This document shows, piece by piece, positions 44,225 through 54,282 of a DNA stretch of 64,000 bases. The notes beneath the pieces were generated by a model, which saw only the letters and a program-made list of their open reading frames with translations, searched no databases and was not told where the DNA came from. This DNA is from Aureimonas sp. Leaf427. GTDB lineage: Bacteria; Pseudomonadota; Alphaproteobacteria; Rhizobiales; Rhizobiaceae. Within the stretch, counting starts at the first letter, position 1, and each line of letters begins with the position of its first letter. The translations under genes and the position numbers were made by a program. The stretch spans positions 160,856 through 224,855 of the forward strand of contig NZ_LMQW01000053.1 in assembly GCF_001425485.1 (NCBI RefSeq), in the 5' to 3' direction.

Positions 44225-44262
44225 AAGGATATTAGACATCCTTATGGACATAGATGATCCTT
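44225..44262. promoter_or_regulatory. Probable operator with AAGGAT/ATCCTT half sites
   Basis: AAGGAT at 44225-44230 and ATCCTT at 44238-44243 form a dyad with a 7-base spacer, and a third ATCCTT lies at 44257-44262. This cluster sits in the AT-rich gap just upstream of the AhpD-like gene and on the LysR-divergent side. Confidence 0.45.
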
Positions 44263-44430
44263 AATTCTCCGTCTGTAAAGCGTTCTCGATCCGGCGTTTA
44301 GGGCGCGGACGCCTGAGAAGCAGATGGTCCATCTGCTTAAGCGGTTGCCCGGGAACGGCTTTCTGCCCCTGCGTGCGCCGCAGCGCGTGGGATGGCATAA
44401 GGCTTATGTCTTCCGGTATGAGGCGCCCGA

Positions 44431-45348
44431 ATGGATCTGATATCGACACTGCGCGCGTTCCTTCGGGTTGCCGAGACCGGATCCTTCTCGGCGGCAGCCA
44501 GTGACCTGTGCGTGACCCAGCCTGCCGTCTCGCGTCAAATTGCGGCTCTGGAGGCGCATTACGCGACGCGTCTTCTACACCGCACCACCAGCGGGCTCTC
44601 GCTGACGGCCGAGGGCGAACGGATGATCCCGAATGCTCTTCGCGTGCTGGAAGCCGTCGACGAGTTGGGCGATGCCGTCGGCGAGGTGGGCGGAACGACA
44701 ACGGGGTTGGTTCGGATCAGCTTGCCTGCGCCGCTCGGCCTTGCCCTCAGCGATCGGATGGGTGAGTTCCTTCAGGCGCACCCAGGCCTCGTCGTCGAGC
44801 TGCGTCTGAACGAGACCGCGTCCGACTTGATTGAGGCGGGTCTTGATCTTGAGGTGCGTCTCGGGCCGGTGATGGAAAGCAGCTTGATCTGCCGTCGCAT
44901 TGGCTGGACGACGGCCTATCTCGTGGCGGCACCGGCCTATTTGGAGCGACGAACCGGACCTCGGCATCCGCAGGATGTCACTGACCACGATTGCATCTGC
45001 TACAGCCGCGCCGGCAGTGGCCGGGTGTGGTCCTTCTCCGACGGCTCACGCGATCTCACTGTTCCCGTCGCTCCACGGCTGGTGGCTGACAGCGCCGTTG
45101 CGGTCCATCGTGCAACCGTCGCGGGGATGGGTCTTGCTGTCCTCTCGCACATCTTGGCCCTTCCCGACATGGCCGCCGGACGCCTCGTTCCGCTCATGCC
45201 GGAGTTCCCGCCGACCCGGCTGCCGATCAACGTCGTCTATCCCTCACGGCGCAACCTGCCGCTGAGGGTGAGGACGGCGCTGGAGTTACTGATCGACCTC
45301 GTGCGAGCAGATCCGGCAATGCGATTGTCGGCAGGCGAAACGTCGTAG
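44431..45348 (+). CDS. LysR-family transcriptional regulator
   Basis: This 305-residue protein has an N-terminal winged helix (MDLISTLRAFLRVAETGSFS, then DLCVTQPAVSRQIAALE), a linker helix, and an effector-binding domain (GLVRISLPAPLGLALSDRM, VAGMGLAVLSHIL). It is divergent from the AhpD-NmrA-cupin group, its likely target. Its C-terminus is nearly repeated by the isolated fragment at 40042-40125, showing that a paralogue once existed nearby. Confidence 0.88.
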   Translation: MDLISTLRAFLRVAETGSFSAAASDLCVTQPAVSRQIAALEAHYATRLLHRTTSGLSLTAEGERMIPNALRVLEAVDELGDAVGEVGGTTTGLVRISLPAPLGLALSDRMGEFLQAHPGLVVELRLNETASDLIEAGLDLEVRLGPVMESSLICRRIGWTTAYLVAAPAYLERRTGPRHPQDVTDHDCICYSRAGSGRVWSFSDGSRDLTVPVAPRLVADSAVAVHRATVAGMGLAVLSHILALPDMAAGRLVPLMPEFPPTRLPINVVYPSRRNLPLRVRTALELLIDLVRADPAMRLSAGETS

Positions 45349-45413
45349 CATGTTCTGAGGTGCCTTTGTGAATGGCTGTTTTCAGGGCGCGGTAAATCTC
45401 TGCGTACGTCACT

Positions 45414-45504
45414 GTTGGGTCGGAAGCTGCCTGTCCTCTTTGGGCGTCCGCTTCCTTCCGCATGAATGGCTCGACCGGGTGGGTTCCGGTCGGTCAGCTT
45501 AGGG
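45414..45504 (+). repeat. Dispersed degenerate intergenic repeat, copy 3
   Basis: GGGTCGGAAG, GGCGTCCGCTTCC and ATGGCTCGACCGGGTGGG align with the 26799 and 29315 copies, more weakly. It lies between the LysR gene and the end of glpK. Confidence 0.45.
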
Positions 45505-45548
45505 TTTGGGATTGAGAGAAGCGGACCTTCCCGAACTCAAGTTCCAAA

Positions 45549-45568
45549 CTTTTCGAGCGCTCGCAAAG
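45549..45568. terminator. Near-perfect palindrome downstream of glpK
   Basis: CTTT and CGAGC arms are mirrored by GCTCG and AAAG over 20 bases, 18 bases beyond the glpK stop. There is no T-run, so a terminator role is only possible. Confidence 0.3.
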
Positions 45569-45585
45569 GTGTGGCAGTCTTCCCT

Positions 45586-47076
45586 TCAGCCATCAGTCAA
45601 CGTCCTTCCAACGGCGTCACGCCAGCGACTGACCCGATCTAGCCGCCCCGTCAGCTCCATGGAGGGCTCAAACCTCGTATCGACCCGCCATCGCTCGCTA
45701 AATTCCCGGGGACCGGGCCAGACACCCGCGTGGTAGCCGGCCAGCCATGCCGCGCCCAAAGCTGTCGTCTCCATGACGACGGGACGCTCGACCGTGACGT
45801 CGAGGAGGTCCGCCAGCCTCTGCATAGTCCAGTCGCTCGCGACCATGCCGCCGTCCACCCTCAGGCTCCGCGGCGCGCCGGACGGCCAGTCCTTGGCGAT
45901 CGCGTCAATCAGGTCGACCGTTTGGTAGCAGACCGACTCTAGGGCGGCCCGGGCGATTTCGCGGGCCGTGGTCCCCCGCGTGATCCCGTAGATCGCCCCA
46001 CGCGCGTCAGGATCCCACCAAGGTGCGCCCAGCCCGGTGAAGGCGGGTACGAAGTAGACCTCCTGATCCTGGTTGGCCGCCGCGGCGAGCGTCCCCGACT
46101 GTTCGGCGCGGTCGATGATGCCGAGGCCGTCCCGAAGCCACTGCACGACGGCGCCCGCGACGAAGATCGAGCCTTCGAGAGCGTAGGTGGGCCGGCCGTC
46201 GATCTGGTAGGCGATCGTCGTCAGGAGACGGTTCCCCGACGCGACGAACCTGTCGCCCGTGTTCACCACCGCGAAGCAGCCCGTCCCGTAGGTCGACTTG
46301 ACCATCCCAGGCTCAAAACAGGCTTGTCCCACGGTCGCCGCCTGCTGGTCGCCCGCCATGCCCCGGATCGCGATGGACGCGCCTAACAGGGACGGCTCCG
46401 TCGTGCCGAAGTCGGCCGCGCTGTCCCGCACCTCCGGCAGCAGGGAGACCGGGATCCCGAAGAGACGGAGGAGGTCGTCGTCCCACGAGCCGCGGCGGAT
46501 GTCGTAGAGGAGCGTGCGGGCCGCGTTGGTCGCGTCGGTCGCGTGCACCTTGCCGCCCGTGAAGCGCCAAAGGAGGAAGGTGTCGATCGTCCCGAAGGCG
46601 AGCGTCCCCGCTTCGGCACGTTCCCGTGCCCCTTCGACGTTGTCGAGGATCCAGGCGATCTTGGTGGCGGAGAAGTAGGGGTCCAGCAGGAGCCCGGTCC
46701 GATCCGTGACCATGGCCTCAAGGCCGTCGTCCTTCAGCGAGCGGCAGAGATCCGCAGTCCGACGGTCCTGCCAGACAATGGCGGGATGGATCGCGCTTCC
46801 GCTCTCGCGGTCCCAGATGACGGTGGTCTCGCGCTGGTTGGTAATCCCGATGGCGGCGACGTTGGCGGCGGACAGGCCCGACGTCGCGATGGCGTAGCGC
46901 GCCGCCTCGACGACCGTGCGCCAGATCTCCTCCGGGTCGTGCTCGACCCAGCCCGACCGCGGGAATGCCTGCGCGAACTCCTGTTGCCCGATCCCGACGA
47001 TGCCGTAGGATCCGTCGAACACGACCGCCCGAGACGACGTGGTTCCTTGGTCGATGGCCATGACGTAGGACGACAC
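45586..47076 (-). CDS. glpK: Glycerol kinase
   Basis: This 496-residue protein starts at a GTG (47076) with an AAAGGAA ribosome site. The FGGY kinase signature is intact: [17 protein letters not shown] (phosphate loop), [18 protein letters not shown], and [20 protein letters not shown]. The C-terminal nucleotide motif [21 protein letters not shown] is also present. It phosphorylates glycerol with ATP to glycerol 3-phosphate in the cytoplasm. It follows glpD with a 31-base gap that contains a hexanucleotide tandem repeat, and is the last gene of a long minus-strand train that begins with a sugar ABC importer. Confidence 0.95.
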   Translation of the reverse strand: MSSYVMAIDQGTTSSRAVVFDGSYGIVGIGQQEFAQAFPRSGWVEHDPEEIWRTVVEAARYAIATSGLSAANVAAIGITNQRETTVIWDRESGSAIHPAIVWQDRRTADLCRSLKDDGLEAMVTDRTGLLLDPYFSATKIAWILDNVEGARERAEAGTLAFGTIDTFLLWRFTGGKVHATDATNAARTLLYDIRRGSWDDDLLRLFGIPVSLLPEVRDSAADFGTTEPSLLGASIAIRGMAGDQQAATVGQACFEPGMVKSTYGTGCFAVVNTGDRFVASGNRLLTTIAYQIDGRPTYALEGSIFVAGAVVQWLRDGLGIIDRAEQSGTLAAAANQDQEVYFVPAFTGLGAPWWDPDARGAIYGITRGTTAREIARAALESVCYQTVDLIDAIAKDWPSGAPRSLRVDGGMVASDWTMQRLADLLDVTVERPVVMETTALGAAWLAGYHAGVWPGPREFSERWRVDTRFEPSMELTGRLDRVSRWRDAVGRTLTDG

Positions 47077-47092
47077 GGAACGTTTCCTTTCG

Positions 47093-47115
47093 GGATCAGG
47101 ATCAGGATCAGGATC
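47093..47115. repeat. Hexanucleotide tandem repeat between glpD and glpK
   Basis: GGATCA is repeated three times plus a fourth imperfect copy (GGATCG). It covers the glpD stop codon and ends near the glpK ribosome site. Copy-number slippage could change the glpD C-terminus and the glpK leader. Confidence 0.75.
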
Positions 47116-48622
47116 GGGAAGGGGCGGGGACGGCCCCGAGATGGGCGGTGATGAAGTCGTCGACGGCCGCGACGGCGCTTGCGGGAAGCTTCAAACCCAT
47201 CTTCGTGCGTCGCCACAGGACGTCGTCCGCGCTGCGCGCCCACTCTTGGTCGGCGAGGTAACGGACCTCGGCCTCGGTGAGGCCGTTGCCGAAGTCCCGG
47301 CCAAGGTCCTGGTCGCTCGACGCTGTGCCGAGGATCGCCCTCGCCCGCGTCCCGTAGAGGCGCACCAGCCGGCGGGCCGCGGGATCGGCCAGGAACGGGT
47401 ATTCCGAGAGGACCGCCCGTACCACGTCGCCGAACCCGTCGGGCGCGAAGTCGCCGCCCGGAAGGCTCGCTGTCGCCGTCCATCGGGGACCGCGCGCCCC
47501 GAGCGCCGCCTCGACCTTCTCCATGACGCTCTCGGCGAGGCGGCGGTATGTCGTGATCTTGCCGCCGAAGATGTTGAGCACCTTCGGCTCACTGGCGCCG
47601 CCGTCCACCTTGAGGACGTAGTCGCGCGTGGCCTCCTGCGCGCTCGACGCTCCGTCGTCGAAGAGCGGCCTTACGCCCGAGTAGGTCCAGACGACATCGT
47701 CCCGGCGGATCGGGCGCTCGAAGTACTCGTCGGCGGCCGAGAGCAGGTAGTCGATCTCCGCGTCCGTGATCCTGACGGAGCCGGGATCGCCCTTGTAGTC
47801 GCGGTCGGTGGTGCCTACGAGGGTGAAGTCGCCCTCGTAGGGGATCGCGAAGATGATCCGCCCGTCGGCGTTCTGGAAGATGTAGCAGCGGTCGTGGTCG
47901 AAGAGCTTGCGCACGACGATGTGCGAGCCCTGGACCAGCCTCACGTTCCGCGCATCGTTGCGGTCCAACGGGCCGCGGATGACCTCGTCCACCCATGGCC
48001 CTGCGGCGTTTACGACCATGCGCGCGCACATCTCCTCGGTGCCTGCCTCGCCCTTCATAGTCGCTACCCAGATCTCGCCATCGCGACGCAGGGAGGTGAC
48101 GACCGTCCGGGTGCGGATTTCAGCGCCGCGGTCGGCGGCGTCGCGGGCGTTGAGGGCGACGAGGCGGGAGTCCATGACCCAGCAGTCTGAGTACTCAAAC
48201 GCCTTGGAGAACCCGGCCTTCAGTGGCTTGCCGGCCTCGTCGGATCGCAGGTCGAGCGTCCGCGTGGCCGGCAGGAGTTTCCGGCCCCCTAGATGGTCGT
48301 AGAGGAAGAGGCCGAGCCGGAGGAGCCAGGCCGGGCGCAGGCCACGGTGGTGCGGCAGCACGAACCGGAGGGGCCAGATGATGTGCGGGGCCATCCGCAG
48401 AAGCACCTCGCGCTCCTCGAGAGACTCGCGCACGAGGCGGAACTCACGGTGCTCGAGGTAGCGCAGCCCGCCGTGGATCAGCTTCGTCGACCACGAGGAC
48501 GTCCCCGAGGCGAGGTCGGACTTCTCGGCCAGCAAGACTTTGAACCCGCGTCCCACAGCGTCCCTAGCGATGCCGCATCCGTTGATGCCCCCGCCTACTA
48601 CTAGGATGTCGAAGGTTGTCAT
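47108..48622 (-). CDS. glpD: Aerobic glycerol-3-phosphate dehydrogenase
   Basis: The start [11 protein letters not shown] at 48622 gives 504 residues, normal for GlpD. The FAD-binding [17 protein letters not shown] is at the N-terminus, followed by [20 protein letters not shown] (the family signature around the substrate-binding Arg) and [11 protein letters not shown]. It oxidises glycerol 3-phosphate to dihydroxyacetone phosphate and passes electrons to quinone at the inner membrane. The gene is upstream of glpK. The C-terminus ends within the hexanucleotide repeat, so its last residues may vary between strains. Confidence 0.94.
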   Translation of the reverse strand: MTTFDILVVGGGINGCGIARDAVGRGFKVLLAEKSDLASGTSSWSTKLIHGGLRYLEHREFRLVRESLEEREVLLRMAPHIIWPLRFVLPHHRGLRPAWLLRLGLFLYDHLGGRKLLPATRTLDLRSDEAGKPLKAGFSKAFEYSDCWVMDSRLVALNARDAADRGAEIRTRTVVTSLRRDGEIWVATMKGEAGTEEMCARMVVNAAGPWVDEVIRGPLDRNDARNVRLVQGSHIVVRKLFDHDRCYIFQNADGRIIFAIPYEGDFTLVGTTDRDYKGDPGSVRITDAEIDYLLSAADEYFERPIRRDDVVWTYSGVRPLFDDGASSAQEATRDYVLKVDGGASEPKVLNIFGGKITTYRRLAESVMEKVEAALGARGPRWTATASLPGGDFAPDGFGDVVRAVLSEYPFLADPAARRLVRLYGTRARAILGTASSDQDLGRDFGNGLTEAEVRYLADQEWARSADDVLWRRTKMGLKLPASAVAAVDDFITAHLGAVPAPSRS

Positions 48623-48836
48623 GTTTGCCTGTTCGTCATGGCACGCCCATCGCACGGATGGTCGCGCGGCGCCGACAAGTGAGCCACACGCTTCCGAAGT
48701 AGGCTGCGTTCATTGGATGGGGACGGCTTGCCCATCGATGGGCCCGCGATCCGGCTGTTTGCCGAGCCGGTTCGTAGGAAGGCGAACCGAATGGTCGGCC
48801 CACCTTCGATTGCTTCGGAGGCTCGAGTTCGAGGAC

Positions 48837-50114
48837 CTATTTCACGCCAAGGGCCGCGAGGTCGACGGCGTCGGCCATAGCCTTGTAGCCAGCGTCGTTG
48901 GGGTGGAGGTGATCGCCCGCATCGTATTCCGCGCGGATGTGCTTGGGATTTGCGGGGTCCCGCAGCGCGGCGTCGAAGTCGATGAAGGCGTCGAACGCCC
49001 CACTGCGGATGAAGCTGTTGACCTGCTCGCGCTTCGCTTCCTTCTCCTCGCTATAGTAGCCGAACAGGGGTGTTCCAGCGAACGTGTTCTCGAAGGGAGT
49101 CAACGTCGCGCCGACGATCCGCAGACCCTCGTCGTGCGCGCGGGCGATCAACTGCTTGTAGCCCGTGATGATCTCGTCGGCGCTCGGTGCCTTCTCGGTC
49201 TTGGGTACGAGCAGTGTGTCCTCCCACCCGATGTCGTTGATGCCCATCATCAGGACGACGGTGTCGACACCGGGCTGGCTGAGGACATCCCTATCAAAAC
49301 GTGCCAAGGCGTTGTCGCCCAACTGGTCACGCAAGACCCGCGCGCCGGAGATGCCTTGGTTTGATACCGCGACCGGGACACCCTTCTCGTGGAGCCGCTC
49401 CGCAAGGAAGTCGGGCCAGCGGTGATTGGCGTCGCGGGTCGATCCATCGCCGTCCGTGATGGAGTCACCGAATAGGACGACGGTTCGGCCGTCCGCCGGC
49501 TTGTCGATCAGAATGCCCTCGAGGAAGATGCGGGATGGGAAGGTCTGCGCGGCCTCGAAACTCTCGGCGCTCGTCTGGTTGCTGGACGCGGACAGGTAGG
49601 CCGTTTGCCTCGCGTCGTTGTGCCATGTCGTCGTCGGCGAGACGTCGGGTAAGTAGGTCGAGACAGCAAGCGATGCGAGTGCGGGAACGTCGAGGTCGAC
49701 AGGGTCGCTGACCGCCGGGGCGCCGGGCGGGATCGTGATCGACGGCTTTCCCCCGAAGGTCAGAACTCTGTCCGAGCCGGCGTTGATCGCGGCGCCGCCG
49801 GCGGAGATCGCCACGTGCGCGGCGCCGATGTGCAGGGGTTGCGTCCCGTAGAGGTTCGAGAAGCGGACCCGCACCTGACGGCCGCCGAGACTGACGCGCG
49901 CCACCTGACGGAGCGTCTGGTCGCGTATCGCTCGGGGGATGCCGACAGGCGGAAAAAAGTTCGGTTCCCAGACCCGTTGCTGGCTTGCGGACCAAGTCGG
50001 CAGCCAGCCATCGGCCGCGGCTGGCTGGATCCCGGCGGTTCCAATTGCGAGCACGACCGTGATGGCGGTCATTAGGGTGGATCTCTTGATCCCTACCTGT
50101 ATGTCTTCTCTCAT
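48837..50114 (-). CDS. Exported SGNH/GDSL hydrolase
   Basis: This 425-residue protein has an N-terminal signal-type segment (LMTAITVVLAIGTAGIQPAAA). A beta-rich N-terminal domain of about 170 residues precedes the hydrolase: VVLFGDSITDGDGS (block I, nucleophile Ser), NQGISGARV (block II), MMGINDIGW (block III Asn) and AGDHLHPNDAGY (block V Asp-x-x-His). Exported SGNH esterases commonly remove acyl groups from carbohydrates; the substrate is not readable. It follows a second SGNH gene and precedes glpD, all on one strand. Confidence 0.85.
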   Translation of the reverse strand: MREDIQVGIKRSTLMTAITVVLAIGTAGIQPAAADGWLPTWSASQQRVWEPNFFPPVGIPRAIRDQTLRQVARVSLGGRQVRVRFSNLYGTQPLHIGAAHVAISAGGAAINAGSDRVLTFGGKPSITIPPGAPAVSDPVDLDVPALASLAVSTYLPDVSPTTTWHNDARQTAYLSASSNQTSAESFEAAQTFPSRIFLEGILIDKPADGRTVVLFGDSITDGDGSTRDANHRWPDFLAERLHEKGVPVAVSNQGISGARVLRDQLGDNALARFDRDVLSQPGVDTVVLMMGINDIGWEDTLLVPKTEKAPSADEIITGYKQLIARAHDEGLRIVGATLTPFENTFAGTPLFGYYSEEKEAKREQVNSFIRSGAFDAFIDFDAALRDPANPKHIRAEYDAGDHLHPNDAGYKAMADAVDLAALGVK

Positions 50115-50159
50115 GGTCGTTCCTCCCGTTGTTGAATCGGTGCGGCAGCCATATGGCTG

Positions 50160-50822
50160 TCACTTCGTTCCCAGGATTTCCGAAACCTTCGCAGCCAAGG
50201 CGCGGCCGAGGGACGTGTTGTTGTCAGCGGTGAAGTGGATTCCGTCGACCCCGGCCGTCGTCACGACGCTGCCGGCCTCGAAGAAGTCAACTTTCATGAA
50301 GTTGGCGAGGGCGCGGTACTGGTCGGCGAGCGCCGCGGACTTCTCGTGACCGCCCTCGAACATGCCCTGGAACCAGGGATTCGGCATGGCAGCGAGCGGC
50401 GGGGGCGAGACGACGAGAACCTTAGGGGCTGGGTAGACCGTCCCGACGCCGCCCCCGGAGGTCAGCACCTGGATCACCAGCTTCTGCATGCCCATCGCGA
50501 TCTCGTAGGGCGTGCGGCGGTAGAAGCTCTTGGTGTCGTTCGTGCCGAGCATGATCGTCACGAGGTCGAGCGGGAGGTGGCTGGCCAGCGCTGAGGGAAG
50601 ATAGGCCGAGCCGTTCAACCTCGGGTCGACGGGATCGTCGATCGACGTGGTGCGGGCGCTCAGGCCTTCCTCGACGATCTCGTAACCCTCGCCGAGCTCG
50701 GTCGCCATCACGCCCGTGTAGCGCTCCGCCCAAGGGAATCGCGTGGTCGGAGCCCCTTCGGGCGTCGCGACCCAGCCCCAAGTGAGGGAGTCGCCGAAGC
50801 AAAGGATGCGTTTCTTGTCCAT
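50160..50822 (-). CDS. Cytoplasmic SGNH/GDSL esterase
   Basis: This 220-residue protein lacks a signal peptide. It has ILCFGDSLTWGW (block I), EEGLSARTT (block II Gly), IMLGTNDTKSF (block III Asn) and DGIHFTADN (block V Asp and His). It belongs to the intracellular acetylxylan-esterase/arylesterase-like SGNH group and is clearly paralogous to the protein at 55732. It lies directly after the permease genes of the ABC importer, suggesting it de-esterifies the imported compound. Confidence 0.85.
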   Translation of the reverse strand: MDKKRILCFGDSLTWGWVATPEGAPTTRFPWAERYTGVMATELGEGYEIVEEGLSARTTSIDDPVDPRLNGSAYLPSALASHLPLDLVTIMLGTNDTKSFYRRTPYEIAMGMQKLVIQVLTSGGGVGTVYPAPKVLVVSPPPLAAMPNPWFQGMFEGGHEKSAALADQYRALANFMKVDFFEAGSVVTTAGVDGIHFTADNNTSLGRALAAKVSEILGTK

Positions 50823-50837
50823 GGACGGGTCTCCTGG

Positions 50838-51785
50838 TCAGTGGGTGCTGTTGCGCACGCCGTAAAAGATGGCGGCGAGGAGGATGATGAGGCCCTGTAC
50901 GGCGAGCTTGCCGGGCTCCTGAACGCCGAGCGTCGTCAGCACGACGAAGAGGAGGGCGAAGGACAGGACGCCGAAGAACGGGCCCCACACGCCGGCCCCG
51001 CGTCCAAAGATCACGCCGCCGAGGATGGTCGCGGCGATCGAGTTCATGACGAGCTCGGGACCGAAGCGCACGCTGCCCACCGCGATCGACGCGGTCTGGA
51101 CGAGGCCGGCCACGGCCGCGAGGAACCCCGCCATGACGTGCGCGATCACGACCGTGCGCTCGACGGGTACGCCCGCGAAATGCGCCGAGACCGGGTTGCT
51201 CCCGATGGAGGCGACGAAGCGGCCGAACACGGTCTTGGCCAAGAGCACGCTCATGCCGAGGGAAAGGGCGAACCAGAAGACGAGTGGAGCCGGAACGCCG
51301 AGGACGCGGGCATTGTAAACGTTGCGGAACACCATGGGCACGTTGCCCGGCGGCTTGCCGTTGGCGAGGTACTCGACGAACCCCATGAGGATGATGCTGA
51401 CCGCGAGCGTGACGATCACCGCGGAGGCCCGGCGCTTGCCGATAAGGAGGCCGTTGACCGTGCCGACGAGGAGGCCGACGCCGAGGCAGAGGGCGACGAG
51501 CAGCAGCGGGTGCCATGCTCCGAAGAAGCCCGAGGAGATGAGGTAGTTGACGAGGAGGATCACGCCGCCGGCGGAGAGGTCGATCGACCGCGTCGAGATG
51601 ACGAGGAGTTGCCCGAGGACGACGATGCCGAGTGGGGCGACCTGCTTGGCGAAGGTGGCGAGGATGTTCGGGTTCATCATCGCCGGCTTCAGGAGCCAGA
51701 GGGTGACGAGGAGCACCGCGAAGACGACGTAGGAGGGCGGGATCCGCGTCAGGGCGCGAAGCGAGGGACGGGCGAGGGTGGCCAT
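50838..51785 (-). CDS. Ribose-type sugar ABC transporter permease
   Basis: The start MATLARPSL at 51785 gives 315 residues. About eight to ten membrane helices are visible. The RbsC/AraH-type hallmark regions are present (LGQLLVISTRSIDLSAGGVILLV and SIGSNPVSAHFAGVPVER, the latter followed by AHVMAGFLAAVAGLV). It pairs with the permease encoded just upstream, whose stop lies one base before this start, as a heterodimeric pore. Confidence 0.88.
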   Translation of the reverse strand: MATLARPSLRALTRIPPSYVVFAVLLVTLWLLKPAMMNPNILATFAKQVAPLGIVVLGQLLVISTRSIDLSAGGVILLVNYLISSGFFGAWHPLLLVALCLGVGLLVGTVNGLLIGKRRASAVIVTLAVSIILMGFVEYLANGKPPGNVPMVFRNVYNARVLGVPAPLVFWFALSLGMSVLLAKTVFGRFVASIGSNPVSAHFAGVPVERTVVIAHVMAGFLAAVAGLVQTASIAVGSVRFGPELVMNSIAATILGGVIFGRGAGVWGPFFGVLSFALLFVVLTTLGVQEPGKLAVQGLIILLAAIFYGVRNSTH

Positions 51786-51786
51786 G

Positions 51787-52731
51787 TCAGAGCCCGATGG
51801 ACTTGCGAGGCTGGATGGAGATGACGGCAAGGAGGATCAGTCCCTTCACTGCGGTCTGGACGAAGGCCGAGAGGTTGAGGAGGTTCATGCCGTTCGCCAG
51901 CAGGGCCAGGAGGACGGTGCCGATCACGGTGCCCTGGAGGCTGCCGACGCCGCCGGCGAGTTGCGTGCCGCCGAGCGCGACGGCCGTGATCGAGTCGACG
52001 GCGTATTGCGTGCCGATGTTCGGATCGCCCGACGCGATGCGTCCCGCGAGGAAGAGGCCGGCCAGTGCGGCGAAGACCGAGCAGGCGACGAAGGCGAGCA
52101 CCGTGTTGCGTCGGTCGGGGATGCCGAAGGAGTGCGCCGTGTCGCCGCCTCCGATGGCAAAGAGGTGCAGGCCGAAGCGAGACCCGTGGATGAGCTTCCA
52201 GCCCAGCGCGATCGCCAGCACGACCCAGAACACGGGCATGGGCAGCCCGAGGAACTCGCCCCGGACGAGCGTCGTCACGATCTCCGGGATCGTGCCCCCG
52301 GCGACGGGCCGGATGAACAGCGTGACGCCCTGGATGATGCCCGTCATCGAGAGCGTCGCGATGATCGGGTGGACGTTCAGGCGCACCACGGTCACGCCGT
52401 TGACGAGGCCAACGAGGACGGCTGCGGCAAGCGCCCCGGGGATGGTCGCCCAGGGCGAGGCGTCGAGCGACACGATGGCGGTGGTCAAGCTGACCATCGC
52501 CCCGACGGAGAGGTCGAGGCCTCTCACCAGCACGACCAACATCTGGCCGATGGAGACGAGGAGGAGGGCCGCCGCCTGGGCCGCCAGGTTGAAGAGGTTC
52601 TGCGGCGACAGGAAGTCGTCGGCCGTGGCGGCCAGCCCGACGATCCCGACGAGGCCCACCGCGAGGGGCAGGATCCAGAGGCCGTGGCGCGAGTAGCGCG
52701 TGGAGAGGCCGTCGGTGAGAGTGGCGAACAT
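51787..52731 (-). CDS. Ribose-type sugar ABC transporter permease
   Basis: This 314-residue protein has multiple membrane helices and the family regions IGQMLVVLVRGLDLSVGAMV and AIGGGDTAHSFGIPDRRN (the EAA-like loop contacting the ATPase). QYAVDSITAVALGGTQLAGG is typical of RbsC. It lies between the ATPase gene and the second permease gene. The two permeases differ, so the importer is heterodimeric. Confidence 0.88.
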   Translation of the reverse strand: MFATLTDGLSTRYSRHGLWILPLAVGLVGIVGLAATADDFLSPQNLFNLAAQAAALLLVSIGQMLVVLVRGLDLSVGAMVSLTTAIVSLDASPWATIPGALAAAVLVGLVNGVTVVRLNVHPIIATLSMTGIIQGVTLFIRPVAGGTIPEIVTTLVRGEFLGLPMPVFWVVLAIALGWKLIHGSRFGLHLFAIGGGDTAHSFGIPDRRNTVLAFVACSVFAALAGLFLAGRIASGDPNIGTQYAVDSITAVALGGTQLAGGVGSLQGTVIGTVLLALLANGMNLLNLSAFVQTAVKGLILLAVISIQPRKSIGL

Positions 52732-52740
52732 GGTCTCCCC

Positions 52741-54252
52741 CTAGCGTTCGGCGCGATGGAGCGCGGCTTCGAGAATGGCGTGCTCGGTCGCCCCTGCCGC
52801 CGGCATCTCGCCGACGATCGTCCGGTCGTGGACGACGTAGATCCGGTCGCAGAGTCCGATGAGCTCCAGGGTCTCGCGCGAGAGCACCAGCGCGGCGCCA
52901 CCCCGGTTCGCGAAGTCGCGGATCAGGCGGTACATCTCCGCCTTCGCCCCGACATCGACGCCGCGGGTCGGCTCCTCGACGAGCAGGATGTCGGACCCGA
53001 GCGCGAGATAGCGGCCGAAGAGCGCTTTCTGCTGGTTTCCGCCGGACAGTGAGCCGACCGCGGATTCCGGTGACGCGACCTTGATGGCCATCGAGCGGAT
53101 CGTCTCGGCCACCGTATCCCGGTAGCCCTTTGCGACGCTCGACGCCGACCGGCGGCCGTGGAGTCCGATGGCGACGTTGTGGGCGACGGACAGGTCGAGG
53201 AATAGGCCTTCGTCCTTGCGGTCTTCCGGCACGAAGCCGACCCCGAGCGACTGCAACTGGCGCACACCCGAGTTCTTGGAGACGGGTAGGTCGATCCGTT
53301 GCCCCTTCACCTCGACGGCGCCGGCGAACGGATGGTGCTGGCCGATGATCGACCGGATCAGCTCGCGCTGGCCTTGCCCTTCCAAGCCTGCCAGCGCGAC
53401 GATCTCGCCGCGGTGGAGCTTGAGGTGGACAGGTTCGGAGCTCTCCGTCAGGCGGACGCCGTCCAATGAGAGAACGACCTGTGAATCCTGGCGTTCGGCC
53501 CGCGGCGGGAAGAGCTCGGACAGCTCCCGCCCGACCATCAACGCGATCAACTGCTTCGGCGTGACCGAGGCGAGCGGCACGGTCGACACGTTGCGGCCGT
53601 CCTTGAGGACGGAGACCGTGTCGCAGACTCGGAAGATCTCCTCCATGCGGTGCGAGATGTAGACGATGCCCTTGCCGGCGGCCTTCAGGGCGAGGATGTG
53701 GCGGTTGAGGATCTCGACGTCGGCGGCGTTCAGGGCGGCCGTCGGCTCGTCGAGGATCACGACGTCGGCGTCGGCGGTGATCCCGCGGCCGATCTCTACG
53801 AACTGGCGCTCGGCGATCGACAGGCTGCCGACCAGACGCTTCGGATCGAGGTCCAGGTCGAGCTGGCGGAGCGTCTCGCGGGCCTTGCGCTCCATGGTGG
53901 CCTTGTCGACGCCGCCGAGGCGCTTGCGCGGTTCGCGTCCGAGGAAAAGGTTCTCGGCGATGGTCAGGTTCGGCAGGAGCGACAGCTCCTGGAAAACGGT
54001 CGAGATCCCTGCATCGAGGGCCTCGCGCGGTGATCCGAAGCGGACAGCGGCTCCCTTCAGATGGATCTCGCCTGCGGTCGGCGTGGTGACGCCAGCGAGG
54101 ATCTTCATGAGAGTCGACTTGCCCGCGCCGTTCTCGCCCATGAGGGCGTGGACCGTGCCGGGCCTCAGCTCGAAGGAGACGTCCCGCAGCGCATTGATGC
54201 TTCCGTAGGACTTCGAGATCGCCGTCATCGAGACGAGGGGAGCTGCTGTCAT
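52741..54252 (-). CDS. Sugar ABC transporter ATP-binding protein (RbsA/MglA-type)
   Basis: This 503-residue protein has two fused ABC domains. The first has Walker A GENGAGKST (about residues 40-48), signature LSIAERQFVEIGR and Walker B VVILDEPTAAL. The second has a degenerate Walker A (LEGQGQREL), signature LSGGNQQKALFGRYL and ILLVEEPTRGVD. This asymmetry is normal for carbohydrate class 2 importers such as RbsA, XylG and MglA. It energises sugar import together with the two permeases and the binding protein encoded in the same operon. Confidence 0.92.
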   Translation of the reverse strand: MTAAPLVSMTAISKSYGSINALRDVSFELRPGTVHALMGENGAGKSTLMKILAGVTTPTAGEIHLKGAAVRFGSPREALDAGISTVFQELSLLPNLTIAENLFLGREPRKRLGGVDKATMERKARETLRQLDLDLDPKRLVGSLSIAERQFVEIGRGITADADVVILDEPTAALNAADVEILNRHILALKAAGKGIVYISHRMEEIFRVCDTVSVLKDGRNVSTVPLASVTPKQLIALMVGRELSELFPPRAERQDSQVVLSLDGVRLTESSEPVHLKLHRGEIVALAGLEGQGQRELIRSIIGQHHPFAGAVEVKGQRIDLPVSKNSGVRQLQSLGVGFVPEDRKDEGLFLDLSVAHNVAIGLHGRRSASSVAKGYRDTVAETIRSMAIKVASPESAVGSLSGGNQQKALFGRYLALGSDILLVEEPTRGVDVGAKAEMYRLIRDFANRGGAALVLSRETLELIGLCDRIYVVHDRTIVGEMPAAGATEHAILEAALHRAER

Positions 54253-54282
54253 GGTCGCGCTCGCGGCTGTCGGGCAGTTGGC

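Noticed and set aside
47093..47115. CRISPR-like repeat
   Set aside because: The units are only 6 bases, directly tandem and without spacers. No CRISPR array or cas gene was seen anywhere in the window.
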